In this document: positions 46,942 through 57,325 of the stretch, piece by piece | Position numbering within the stretch: the first letter of the stretch is position 1 | Layout: each line of letters opens with the position of its first letter | NCBI GenBank assembly: GCA_963682175.1 | Contig: OY821777.1 | Span: 14,466,001 to 14,530,000 of the forward strand | Source of the DNA: Triglochin maritima | Lineage: Eukaryota; Streptophyta; Magnoliopsida; Alismatales; Juncaginaceae | DNA: 64,000 nucleotides | Direction of reading: 5' to 3' | Translations under genes and position numbers: made by a program | Notes under the pieces: generated by a model | The model's input: only the letters and a program-made list of their open reading frames with translations | What the model was told of the DNA's origin: nothing | The model's database searches: none

Positions 46942-47406
46942 GTCGTTTGGAAGGGTAAAGTGGTTCCCTATTTATAGTAGAAGATGAAATATCATGAAGA
47001 AGAATTAAGGAACTAGAGTTAGTTGGCGTTATGAAACTAGGCAGTTCGGGGATTGTTTTCGAAGGAAGAAGTGTAGGGAGTCCGTTGAGTGTTGGAAGTG
47101 TATGCGAAATTCTAGAGTAAAAATGACCTAAAACTATTGTGTTTATCGTGCTGACGACCAAGTTCTTTGTTCTGAATTTTTATGAGGTGTACAAAAATAA
47201 AAAGCTAAACCAACAGTTGGCAGCAATGTATGAAACCAGAGAAATCAAATTAGGAAATCAACAATATCATCATGGATGATGATATGATCACGTCGCCTGT
47301 TTTCTCTGAACTATCCTATGAAAGAGAGGAAGGGCCTTTGATTATTGAAGTTGATTTTGGATTCTTTCATGCTAATCTCATTTCTTGTTGTTACTTTTGA
47401 TGTTAT

Positions 47407-47409
<3 letters not shown>
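44992..47409. other. AT-rich intergenic DNA, no gene seen
   Basis: Only short unsupported reading frames. A (TTA)n microsatellite is at about 46910-46940. Confidence 0.45.

Positions 47410-47459
<50 letters not shown>
47410..47459. repeat. (TA)n microsatellite
   Basis: About 24 uninterrupted TA units, immediately left of the 190-bp MITE. Confidence 0.95.
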
Positions 47460-47461
<2 letters not shown>

Positions 47462-47466
47462 GAATT

Positions 47467-47656
47467 CTCAAGTGAGCCCAGGGCTTAATCAAACTAAATT
47501 AAGCCCCCACAATATCCACCACTCATTTCAAAATGTAAGGTAGATTAAGAAAAAAACGGTTATGCTAATGAATGGTGAGATTAACTGTAAATAAGATCCA
47601 ACGGTGAGATTGTAGGGGGCTTAAACTAAATTTGATGAGCCCTGGGCTCACTAGAG
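47467..47656. mobile_element. 190-bp MITE between two (TA)n tracts
   Basis: Terminal inverted repeats are CTCAAGTGAGCCCAGGGCT (left) and CTCTAGTGAGCCCAGGGCT (right, reverse complement), with one mismatch in 19. (TA)n lies directly outside both ends. An internal AGATCCAACGGTGAGAT is shared in similar form with the larger element that starts at 47703. Confidence 0.85.
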
Positions 47657-47661
47657 CTTGA

Positions 47662-47663
<2 letters not shown>

Positions 47664-47702
<39 letters not shown>
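47664..47702. repeat. (TA)n microsatellite between MITE and 4.3-kb element
   Basis: About 19 TA units. This tract separates two elements that share terminal and subterminal motifs. Confidence 0.95.
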
Positions 47703-47707
<5 letters not shown>

Positions 47708-48025
47708 AGCTCGGAGCTCAATTACGCTTAAGTGAGTCCCATAAACATTCACTATCCAAATCAAATCCAACGGTGAATGTAAATCTATGTTATTTTTAAA
47801 TAGGGAAGGATAAAATTGGAAAATCAATAATCCCTTCACCCTCACCCTCACTGATCCCTTCCCTCGCCTCCTCCGACCTTATCCCCTCCTCTCCTCCCTC
47901 CTCCGATCCGCCCCCATCTACTCTTCCACCCTCACCGGGGCGCTCAAGATCGGGGAGGACCAGTCCCAGCTCGCCTCGACGCCCTCGATGTTGTCGATCC
48001 GAAGGCAGGGGAGGGTGGCGTTGGG

Positions 48026-48168
48026 GTTGACGAGATGGTGTTGTTTTTGTACGTGCAGACGTATAAGAGGTTGGTGCCGCGGACGCATAAGGATTCTTCG
48101 GCGGTTACGGATGTGTGGCGTCGAAGAGTGCATTTGATAGGTGTCTTTCGGCGCTCTCGCCGATTCAG
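48026..48168 (+). pseudogene. Fragment resembling a plant TBCC-domain (tubulin cofactor C-like) protein
   Basis: The + strand encodes VDEMVLFLYVQTYKRLVPRT, then HKDSSAVTDVW, then after a short frame slip KSAFDRCLSALSPIQ, ending at a GT splice-donor-like site (48169). I recognise this as similar to the N-terminal exon of plant TBCC-domain proteins, where a HKDS-A-VADVWPS-SAFDG-LSALSP run occurs. A weaker upstream part (about 47890-48020) may belong to the same exon. The slip at the W-P-S position and missing downstream exons mean it cannot encode the whole protein. Confidence 0.55.
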
Positions 48169-48841
48169 GTTCGGTTCTTGGGTGTCTTTGTGAAATGTGG
48201 TGGATTAGGAATGTGATTTATCTTTAAGGTTTTTGGAGTGGTTTTTTGTTGAATTTATAAGTATATGATCTTTTGGAAATCAAGAGGCAATGCGGCTTGT
48301 GTTGGTAGGAAGACAATGTGGATAAAGAACCCCAAATAAAAGGAATTAGGAGTGGATGATATTTTAAATTTCTGAAATGAGCTCCGTTGGATGTAGCTTT
48401 AGGAAATTAATTCATTGAAGCATGGGGAATTATTGATTGTTGTTTGTAGTTTTTAGGAAATGTCACTCCGTTAATAAATGTAGTATGTTCTGAGAGCAAT
48501 GTGTTATTGATTCCATTGGATGGAGTTTGGTTTTGGGATGAGGTGTGGATTTTGCATCTTTCGTGAGAAGTTGGAAATTGTTTAGTTTAAATAGAATAAA
48601 GTACTTTCTTATGGAGGCACTTCCTTAATCATCTTTTACTTTATCGAATGCAGAATTTCTTAGACAATAAATTGCTTCTGATCTTGATGATGTGGTAAGT
48701 GAAGCAGTAGATAGTTTTTGAAGTGGAAAACGTTTCCTGTAATGTAATGCACATTATCATATACATCACATTTTTCTTAGGGAAATGACTATACAAATTT
48801 TCATATTCATGTTTCAATTCTGTCAATTGGCAATATGTCAT

Positions 48842-49114
48842 GCAGGAGAGCACAAGGTCAGAGAATCTGACATTTTCAGCTATGGATGCATCCTGCGCGA
48901 GTTGATAAGTAAGCACCTGATGCAAGAGGCTGACAATAATCGTAATGCAAAAGTCCACGATGTTCTGAAGGGACAAGAGTGCGGTCCTAAGACTTCTAAA
49001 AAGATCATCAACCTTATAAAAAGATGCATGGGGACACGCCACAAATGACCATCAGCCCTTCAAATTGTTGAAATACTGGAAGAGATGCAAGGTGAAGCAG
49101 TAATATTACGTTAA
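48842..49114 (+). pseudogene. Protein kinase C-terminal fragment
   Basis: The frame reads GEHKVRESDIFSYGCILREL, matching kinase subdomain IX (S-D-[VI]-[FY]-S-[FY]-G), and later LIKRCMGTRHK, a stop (49046-49048), then PSALQIVEILEEMQGEAV, matching subdomain XI and the end of the domain. The stop replaces the expected conserved Arg codon. A CAG acceptor-like site (48843-48845) suggests a captured exon. Catalytic subdomains I-VIII are absent. Confidence 0.7.
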
Positions 49115-50268
49115 TGGTCGTAATATTAACAAGATGTTGTAATATTATTTTTTTAAACTTAATATAACAATAGTATTACGTTCACAAAATGTAATATTAA
49201 TTTGTTAGACGTAAGATAAAATAATTTAAGTGATGCACAAAAAGAGAGGGATGACTAACTCATGTTGAAATAAAATCGTGATTCTATAAAAATTAATATA
49301 TCATTCAAAGTCGTAATAAAATATTCTTCTAATAATATGTCGTCCTTAGCCGTAATATAATTTATGGTTGTTTATCAATGTTTTGTAAAAAGTGAGGGAT
49401 GTCTTAATCATTTGTTTCAAATAATGTAGTTCGTCTAAACATCAATATTACATTCACAACCGTAATATAATGTTATTGTGAACGTAATTTTAATTTTTAT
49501 ACGAACAATGATACATGTTACAAATGATGCAGTCACCCATCATATTTTATGGGACGTTAGTAACAATAATTCATTATATTACGGCTAACAAAACCTTATT
49601 ACGGCGACAACATTATATTACGGTTGTGAACATAATATTAACGTTTATACGAATAGCAATACATGTTTCACAAGTTGTAGTCATTCACCATTATTTGAGA
49701 AATATTGTTAAAAATTATTACATCATATTACGATTAACATATATAAATCACAAAGAACCATTTTTTCCATATGCTTTCACAATCTTTCAATGTCAAATAA
49801 CCTAATTAGGTTGATTTGGAGAAATTGTCATGTTGAATTTGTAACTCTATGATATGACACTTTTTGATATACATTTTTTCCATGGAATGATAGTTTGTAG
49901 TGACACAAATTTACACTATAGCCAACTGCCCAATCTCAAACCACTCACGGAAGGTCGCTTGGGAACCAAAACAAAGATTTGGCGTCATGAACTCACATCA
50001 CTCAATTGCAGAAAAATCGTACTTGTACTAGTTTCTTCCCAAACAAGCCATGCACGTGTAATGGTGTTTCAATTGTGGTAAAATCATACTAGAAATAAGG
50101 TAATATTACGTTTTGAAAAATATTCAACTAGAGAAGGACTTTGGAAAAAGATGACATGAAAGAACTTGTTAAATTACTATAATATCATCATTTAAATGTA
50201 ATACTCTTTTAATATTACGTTTTGAAAAATAATATTACTAACAACCCCTCGATATTACAGTTGTCACC

Positions 50269-50310
50269 GTAATATTACAGCTTCACCCTGCATCTCTTCC
50301 AATATTTCAC
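50269..50310 (-). repeat. Inverted copy of the kinase fragment end
   Basis: The reverse complement reads GAAATATTGGAAGAGATGCA followed by GGGTGAAGCTGTAATATTAC, matching 49069-49109 with few changes. The two arms enclose about 1.16 kb rich in CGTAATATTAC repeats. Confidence 0.75.
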
Positions 50311-50517
50311 CCTTTTAATATTACGTTTTGAAAAATAATATTACTAGTAGCCCCTCAATAGTAAAACAAGGTACATAACGTGTACTCATTCATCATTGCT
50401 TGGGACAAAACCTAAAATATTCAACAAAAATAAGAGTATATAGAATGTTTCAAAAAAAATTACTAGAGTATGTATATCAAAAAATTTAAAAATGATGTAT
50501 ACTCCTATAGGAGATTA

Positions 50518-50832
50518 TCATAGTTTTTTATTCTTATTTGCATGTATATCTTGTCCATGAATATTAATCTTCTTGTAACCTAGGTGTTTAAAAATTGTCA
50601 AACTATGTTGGCATGGAAGTCCTTGAAATTCCATAAAGTGACAGTCACAAACAGGCACATGATCAATGCCTTCGAACCTTACATGCATCGTTCCATTGTC
50701 TTCATCTATCTTGCTGACATTGTATGTAATTGAATTTTCATCCTTATTTTCAATCGTAACGTTGCACATAAAACTCTTCTTTAACTCTATCTGAAAGATG
50801 TGAAAGATACTTCTAGTGTATATTTCTTCCAT
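50518..50832 (-). pseudogene. FAR1/FHY3-type SWIM zinc-finger fragment
   Basis: The - strand frame includes VPVCDCHFMEFQGLPCQHSL followed by TIFKHLGYKKI. This has the C-x-C...C-x-H SWIM pattern with the FEF-like context of FAR1-related, transposase-derived proteins. A possible N-terminal Met at 50832 is internal to the normal domain order, and no DDE core or FAR1 N-terminus was found nearby. It is either a captured host FRS exon or a remnant of the element's own transposase. Confidence 0.75.
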
Positions 50833-51355
50833 TTCAGCTTCAAGGTTCCATTTAGTCAGTAGTTCTCATTTCTTATTATTGTCATTATAATCCCATCTAT
50901 TTTCATTCTCTCTTTGATGCTTTAGAGTCACTTCTAATCTACATTAATAAAAACATTGCTTAATTTATAACATCACATTCCACTTATTTCAAGCGTATGA
51001 TATTGAATTCGAAAGCTTGTTGAACTACTCATATTTGTTTACGTAACATTCAGTATTATTAAATATCATAACTTAATATTACAGTTATAACAATTATGTT
51101 ACAGCTAATCCAATATATATGCAAGCTTGAAAAGAATCGTATTGTACATGTACCTGCACAAGAACTCAAATTAATTCGACAGTATGTTATTGGAGAGTGG
51201 CAGCAAAATCATATCTGTTTATTTAACATTATTTGAAATTAAATAACATAACTTAATGTTAAATTAACAACGATTATGTTAATTTTTAACCAATATATTC
51301 TTCCAAAATTTATCTACATCCCAAATAAACCGCAAGATTAAAGATCCACATAATA

Positions 51356-51662
51356 AAAACCGAAATCAACAGCAAAAAACCAAGCAAAACCGAAATCAAC
51401 AGCAAAAAACTAAAACCAAACTAAATCGAAATCAGCAGCAAAAAACCAAACCAAATCGAAATCAGCAGCAAAAAACCAACAAAACCGAAATCAACAGAAA
51501 AAACCCAACAAAACCGAAATCAACAGCAACAAACCAAACCGAAATCAGCAGGAACATCTAACCAAAACAAAACCGAAATCAGCAGCAAAAAAACCAACAA
51601 AACCGAAATCAACAGCAACAAACCAAACAAAACCGAAATCAGCAGCAACATCTAACCAAAAA
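51356..51662. repeat. Minisatellite of AACCGAAATCAACAGCAAAA units
   Basis: About a dozen imperfect copies of a 20-35-nt unit containing CCGAAATCA(A/G)CAGCAA are arrayed head to tail. They lie near the right end of the 4.3-kb element and could serve as subterminal repeats. Confidence 0.9.
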
Positions 51663-52492
51663 AACAAGACGTCTTGAAGAATCCGGCGTAGTGAATGACA
51701 ATGAGGGACGTTCGGGAGGTGATAGTCAGTGTGAATGGAAAAACGAGGAGGGTTTGGAGTGTGAGGAGAAAGGGATGACGAAAATGGAAGGTTGAATAAT
51801 GGGTTTGGAGGGTGAGGAGAAAGGGACGACGAAAACGGAAGGAGGAATAGTGAGTTTGTTTTTGGTAACGTGGATTAAAGAGATTGGGAAGACTATCAAA
51901 TTTACTTTATTACCCTTACTTAAAGTAAAAGACCCACAACCATTCAGATTGAGATGAATGGTTAGATCTTGAGGAGCTCATTTAAACAAAACGAATCCTG
52001 GGCTCATTCTATCCTTACTCTCTCTCTCTCTATATGTATATATATAGATCGTGATATCCTAATTTTCTCTTTTACGTGCATGTATGTGTTTACAAATGTA
52101 ACTTGGTTGACACATTCATATAGATGTTTTTTGGGAAGGAAAAGCTACTTATTGGCAGCTTACGAATCGATGGGTATGTATTGATAATTAAGCTGATTAA
52201 ACGATTCAAAAGCTTGTGCTATTGTTATAGTTCAGTGGTGTTGCTTATGTGATGTTGATTATTTTTGGTGTAAGGCTTAAGCTTTGCCCCCCCCCAAAAA
52301 AAAATAATGCTCATCAATTTGTTCCTACATATTTTTTTGGGAACTACTATTCGTCGTCCCAAAACTACTTAAATCGCTTGTCTAATTACCATTTCGTCAT
52401 TTACAATTCATTTAATACTTTTTTCGTCTCGTCTCTTAAACTAAGGATTTTGTCTACGTTTTCCTCACTTTACCAGTACCAACACCACGAAA

Positions 52493-54258
52493 ATGTCCGG
52501 CGAAACGATTGGATCCGATGAAGTAAGCCCAGCAAAAAAAATTCATGTCGGACGTCTATGTAAGCCGCCACCCCTATGGTGGGGGCATCTAACTAGGACG
52601 CCCCCCAGACGCCGACCCCTTGGTGGGGGCGTCCTAGCCATACGTTTTTTTTAATGTTGTGTTATTTTAAATTATTTCAGGTTCCGTTGCAAGATTTCGG
52701 TGGTGATGGAGTAAATTACAGTGAGCTTTTTGTAAGTACACAAGTATTTCCAACAATCGATGACGCGAATAAAAGGGCGAAACAAGTTGCCATCAGAGCC
52801 GGGTTTTTTTGTAATATCATCCTATAAATCACATGTAGATAATCGGATGGATTGTTATCTGAGATGTGATCGCAGAAATGAAATGAGTTCTCGGGATATA
52901 GATATTGCAGTACGGAAGAACACAAAACGAAAGGGTTGCGGTTGTCGTTTTTTGATAAAGGTGGTCAAGCGACGGGACCCTGATGGATGGGTCGTAGTTT
53001 CTAATAGTACTCATGGTCAGCACAACCACATACTTGCAGTTTATCCAGAGGGTCACCGACAGATCATCAGTCTTAGTCCTGGAGCCAAGAAAATTATTCA
53101 TGATATGACTGAGGCAAAAACGAAACCACGTAACATTTTGTTGGCAGTAAATGAGAAATTCCCGGAGGATAATCTCAATCAGAGACACATTTATAACTTC
53201 AGAGAGTACATGAGGATGACGAAATCTGAAGACAGGAATCCCGCTCAGCAGCTTCTGCACCAGGAAGTGCAGTATCAGTACTTACATTGGATTATGGCGG
53301 ATGAAGAAACTAATGTCATCACTCATGCATTTTTGAAACATCTGACGTCAGTCTAGTTGTTTAGCACACATCCTTTCGTAATCTGCATGAATTCGACGTA
53401 TAAAATGAACAAGTACAAGATACATTTGTTCGAGATGGTTGGCGTAATACCAACAAATATGAACTTTCTTGTCGGCTATGCGATTATGAAGGATGAGACG
53501 GAGTATAGTTACCGGTGGGTGTTGGAGAACTTGTGAGGTCTGTTATTGGATATTGTCAGCCCGATTGCAATAATAACAGACCGAGAGTTAGGACTTATGT
53601 GAACAGTGAGAGAGAATTTTCCTGAGTTTGCTCATTTACTTTGCACCTGGCATATCAACAAAGACGTTTACAACTACGCATACCACGCATTCGGCAAGAA
53701 CAACCAGTTTTCAGAGAATTTGATGTACGTGCTGATGGCAACTGTGGATTTCGATGTGTTGCTGATTTTTTTTTGCAAGGTGGTTAAGACAATTGGTTTT
53801 ACGCCTGTCGTGCGATTTCTAATGAGATAGGGGCGCATCCCATTTATGAGCACATTTATTATAACAGTGTGGTACAAGCTCGTCAACGAATTGATTGGGG
53901 CGGAGGACCTTGTGGTGAGGATCACTATATGGAGATTTGATGCGACTTGTTCCCGATTGCCAATACTTACAAGTGTGCAGTTGTGTATTTCTCAGTGGGA
54001 ACTGATCGTTCGTTGTACCCATGTATTACAATGCTACCTTGAGAGTGTCTGCCTACCATGGCGAAGTCATGCAGAGAGTTGATCATTGCTCATTTATGGA
54101 GTTACAAACATTTCATTCGTTTAGAATTAGCTGAGGGATTCCCAGTACCTCCTTTAACGACCCTGTGGTTTCAAATGCGAGATGAGAGTGTTGCTGGATG
54201 GGAGGTAGAGTACGAAAGTAGGAGAGCGTATTAGGACCAGTTACATAGTACATTTTGA
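52493..54258 (+). pseudogene. MULE transposase-OTU gene, internally deleted, with the fuller OTU domain
   Basis: Exon 1 (52493-52522, MSGETIGSDE) is followed by a 158-nt intron (52523-52680), and exon 2 starts at 52681, as in copy 1. The N-terminal zinc region (KRKGCGCRFLIKV) and the first part of the DDE core are present. A frameshift near 52806 and stops at 53354, 53530 and 53599 (approximate) disable it. At about 53720 the transposase jumps directly into the OTU box VRADGNCGFRCVA, so roughly 1.2 kb seen in copy 1 is deleted here, including the SWIM finger. The OTU region continues past the copy-1 truncation with GPCGEDHYMEI, a KCAVVYFS segment and a tail QMRDESVAGWEVEYESRRAY, ending at 54256-54258. 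Several stops and one frameshift interrupt it. Confidence 0.85.
52530..52650 (+). repeat. GC-rich hairpin region in intron 1 of copy 2
   Basis: Stems include CCACC/GGTGG and GACGCCCCC(C)A/TGGGGGCGTC. The position and module layout match the copy-1 intron array, but the stem bases differ. The intron here has fewer hairpins. Confidence 0.65.
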
Positions 54259-54529
54259 TTGTAATTTGTAATGTATTTGTTAAATTACTGTATTTTTAAT
54301 GTATAATATGTTCGCAATTATATCGTGTATTTTAATTTAAATTACATTACATATACCAAACAAAGACAAAATATGCTCGTGAGAAATAAATAATAAAAAT
54401 TCAACAAATAAACGAATATGAAGAAATATGTTCGTCAGAAATAAATAATAAGAGTACAACATATAAGTAAATACCAATACATGTAGTAATAGTTCAACAT
54501 ATAAAATAAATAAATGATGTAAAAGCCCA

Positions 54530-55010
54530 CTATAACTCATCATCCGAATCATGGTCAGAAATGCCTAACTGACTGTTCCACTCATGTACGAGGTCATCCC
54601 AATCTACACATGCAGATCTCGTGGCCTCTTTCGGCATCAGGTCTTTGTGAGTCATTAACGGCTGCACAACCCGTATCGTCCTACTCATCCACTGTATATA
54701 ACATAAAAATTAGTGTATATTAACAATAAAAACAAAATATACATTACAAATTAAAAATAATTTAGAAAAACTTACCACATCGTCGCAAGTCCTATCCCGT
54801 GGTCTCTCAGGTCTCGGGGCGGTACTGCGCAAGAGAACTGGATGTGAGCACTTACTGAACCAATACAAATAATCTGCATGACAAACGGAGGGGTCGCGGC
54901 TACGTGTCAGATCGCCAAGGTGAAGTCGGCCTCCTCTTGGAAATGTCCTCCAAACTGATTCCGCGCTCGAAGCGATGTACATGACATCGCACGTCGTCGC
55001 AGTCGCAGAA
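54530..55010 (-). pseudogene. Convergent second ORF of the OTU-MULE (5'-truncated)
   Basis: On the - strand, exon A (upstream end about 55010, to 54776) encodes SVWRTFPRGGRLHLGDLTRS, a DYLYWFSKCSHP segment and RPERPRDRTCDDV. A GTAAG donor, an 84-nt intron (54692-54775) and a CAG acceptor lead to exon B (54691-54530), which encodes WMSRTIRVVQPLMTHKDLMP and ends HDSDDEL-stop. Both exons are open and in phase, so this ORF is less decayed than the transposase opposite. Its 5' part is lost at the copia junction. It resembles nothing I can name with confidence; a C-terminal part of a transposon plant-mobile-domain protein is one possibility. Confidence 0.5.
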
Positions 55011-55011
55011 A

Positions 55012-56660
55012 AACTTTTATGACTCTTGTCGTTTTAATTAAGAGGGAATTTGACCAATCCTCTTAAGAAAAACTCTCTTTCTCAAAACCGAGCTAGGGCT
55101 CCGGGTCTTGTTAAGAAAACTTATTTCATTTGTTACGAGATACGTTGATCCATTGTATTCACAAACAAATATACTCGGTGTCCACTAAAGGTGAATCGCA
55201 CCTCGTACATCTATTCATGGCACAACAATAGACAACCTTATATCTCCCACTATTTCCAAAGATGGAGGAAACTATCTCCCGCTAAGGGCGAGCCGAGTAT
55301 CCCTCGATCGATGACTGCTAGTGGATGAAATAAGAAAGAAAAATACTCTTAATTTTTTGTTGGACAATTTAAACATTTATGTGTGATTTTAGAATTTAGG
55401 TGAAACATGCATATTTATCATCTATACACATCCTAACATTAATCCATACAATCACATACATCTCAAGCACTCAAACATAAATATATCCATTCACACACAC
55501 ATTGTGTGAGTTTATATGTTCCCGTGTCTTTGATCCTTGCACTTCTTCAGCGTCTTCCTCTTGCACCATGGATGTTGATATTGCAAAAATATAAACATGC
55601 ATCTCTCAATTTTGAAAATTCTCTAGGGCAAGTCCTATGTAAAAATCATCTCATATGCATGCATATACATAGAAATAGAAATTTGGCTTTCACATATACA
55701 TAAGCCCATGTGATTGAATAATAATAACATACACATTCATTTATTCATTAACACATGGCTTCGTCGGAACATACAAACTCACATATCCCTGCATTAGAGA
55801 ACTAGAGCAACGCATGTACATATACTATATATTACTCGATTTAGTTTATCATGCATCTCTAAATCAAACAATTCTAAAATCATTTGAAATCCATTAAAAA
55901 TGATTTTATGAATCCATAGTTCAAAACACAAAACATTTGAACCGCTGTTTATCCAATTTCCAAAAATAAAAATTTTACGGAAAGATAAACATATGCCTTT
56001 TTCGTTTTGTCGATTCCTTATACAATAATCATTTAATTAAAAAAACGAAAATTTTATATATTAGACATAAGTCTAAATCTTAATTCTAACATTCACATGA
56101 TGTGTTTCAAAACATTTAAAACTATCAAAAGAATCAATTAGAATTAAATCAACAAAACAATCGGAAAACTTGAAAAAGACATAGAACATGAATTGTTTCG
56201 ATTGTAGATGGTAAACTAAAATTAATTATATAGTCTAATCATTGAAAATATGAACTAAAAGCTCTGATACCACTGTAGGATTTCATGTCCATGTGTATGT
56301 ATATATTTTAAAATTTTAATACAACATACAAGATCGATTTCATATTTTCATTGATTTTACGTACATGTATTTGTTTATTCTAATATCATGCATTACACAT
56401 ATTAAAATAAATAAAAGATAGATGATCATACCCAAATGTTCTCTAAAACGATTCAGAAGATCTGGAGTTCCGTTGCTTGTCGAATTTCCCGTCGATTCGC
56501 CTCCAAGTGTTCACCAAACCCTAAATAAGATTAGAGAGAAAGGAGTTGGTCAATCAATCTCTAATTAAGATTAGAATCTAGCTAATAACCCATCTTTAAG
56601 CTCCTGAGATTTCTATCTCCAAAACTTAAAACTATTAAGAAATTTTTGTTGACCGACACA
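55012..56660 (-). mobile_element. Truncated copia fragment: partial LTR plus 5' leader, minus orientation
   Basis: Reading the - strand, an LTR piece ends CATGAAATCCTACA at 56274 and is followed by a primer-binding site (56273-56261). About 1.25 kb of leader follows to 55012. The LTR piece has the same U5 layout as the other LTRs here but is clearly diverged, and it stops near 56660. Gag and pol are absent. Confidence 0.75.
56261..56273 (-). promoter_or_regulatory. Primer-binding site (initiator-Met tRNA type), minus copia
   Basis: GTGGTATCAGAGC on the - strand, immediately after the LTR end. TGGTATCAGAGC is the standard plant PBS complementary to initiator methionine tRNA. Confidence 0.85.
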
Positions 56661-56841
56661 CTAAATGTATTTGAGGTTAATTTGGTTATTAAGAGATTAA
56701 TTTGATCGATGGTTGGATTAGCTCCAAATTTGGTCAAACGTTTTGTGGGTGCATATAATGTATTATGGAATTAGTTTGTGAGAGAAATTGTCATAAAACC
56801 GTGGCTTAAGAATAGCCATGATTAAGAGTAAGATTGGAACC

Positions 56842-56849
56842 TATAAATA
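56842..56849 (+). promoter_or_regulatory. LTR TATA box (TATAAATA), plus copia
   Basis: Equivalent in position and context to the TATA motifs in the two minus-strand LTRs at 3778-5808 and 7638-9689. Confidence 0.6.
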
Positions 56850-57313
56850 GGTCCTTATTCTCCCTAATTGGGTTACACAATTCAGAAATTATTTTCTCTC
56901 CTAATTCACTACTAAAACTCACGAAAATTCTCTTAGTTTTCTAAGTCTTTGGAAGGAGAAATCTCAGAGGCTAAGGAAGGGGTTTGTAGCTAGATTCTAA
57001 GCTTGTTTGGAGATCGATTGGCTAGCTCCTTTCTCTCCAACCTTGTTTAGGGTTTCGGTGAACACTCGGAGGCATCCGGCGCAACGGGAAGCGACGATCA
57101 TCTTCCCCAACGTCTCCGAATCTTCAAGAAGTTTTAGAGAACTTCTAGGTATGAATTTCGGAGTCCCTTGTGTTTGTTTTAATAAGTTTTTGAAACTAGT
57201 TGTTAAAACAAACCGATGCATGCATAAATAAATCGAAGAAAATTGTAATAGATCATTATTATACATGAAAATTCGAAAAATATATATGTATAATTAAACA
57301 TGAAATCCTACAG

Positions 57314-57325
57314 TGGTATCAGAGC
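57314..57325 (+). promoter_or_regulatory. Primer-binding site TGGTATCAGAGC, plus copia
   Basis: It lies two bases after the LTR terminal CA (57311-57312). It is complementary to the initiator Met tRNA 3' end, as is usual for plant copia elements. Confidence 0.9.

Larger units (their letters stand above)
47703..52009. mobile_element. 4.3-kb Pack-type element with host gene fragments
   Basis: Both ends read inward as GAATGAGC followed by related sequence: left GAATGAGCTCGGAGCTCAA, right (reverse complement) GAATGAGCCCAGGATTCG. Subterminal segments resemble those of the neighbouring MITE (AAATCCAACGGTGAATG). The left flank is (TA)n and the right flank begins TATCC. Inside are fragments resembling a TBCC-domain protein (48026-48168), a protein kinase (48842-49114) and, on the - strand, a FAR1-type SWIM gene (50518-50832), plus a minisatellite. 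This fits a transposon that captured exons. No intact transposase was found. Element boundaries rest on short TIRs. Confidence 0.6.
52339..55011 (+). mobile_element. Mutator-like element, copy 2 (3' end cut by copia)
   Basis: It starts GGGAACTACTATTCGTCGTC, the same TIR family as copy 1, with the following AAAACTACTTAAATCG. It contains a transposase/OTU pseudogene on + and a convergent spliced ORF on -. Sequence switches abruptly to copia 5' leader at about 55011. The right TIR was not found, so the element is truncated by the copia structure or continues beyond it. Confidence 0.8.

Noticed and set aside
49101..50324. At least five exact TAATATTAC nonanucleotides, the sequence nicked at geminivirus replication origins
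   Set aside because: The motif recurs as part of a simple CGTAATATTAC repeat, with no GC-rich stem, iterons or Rep-like reading frame. I see no support for an integrated geminivirus.
53606..53830. A 74-codon frame joining transposase and another sequence
   Set aside because: Past the deletion join it is out of frame with the OTU domain; it is a shadow across the junction, not a new fusion protein.
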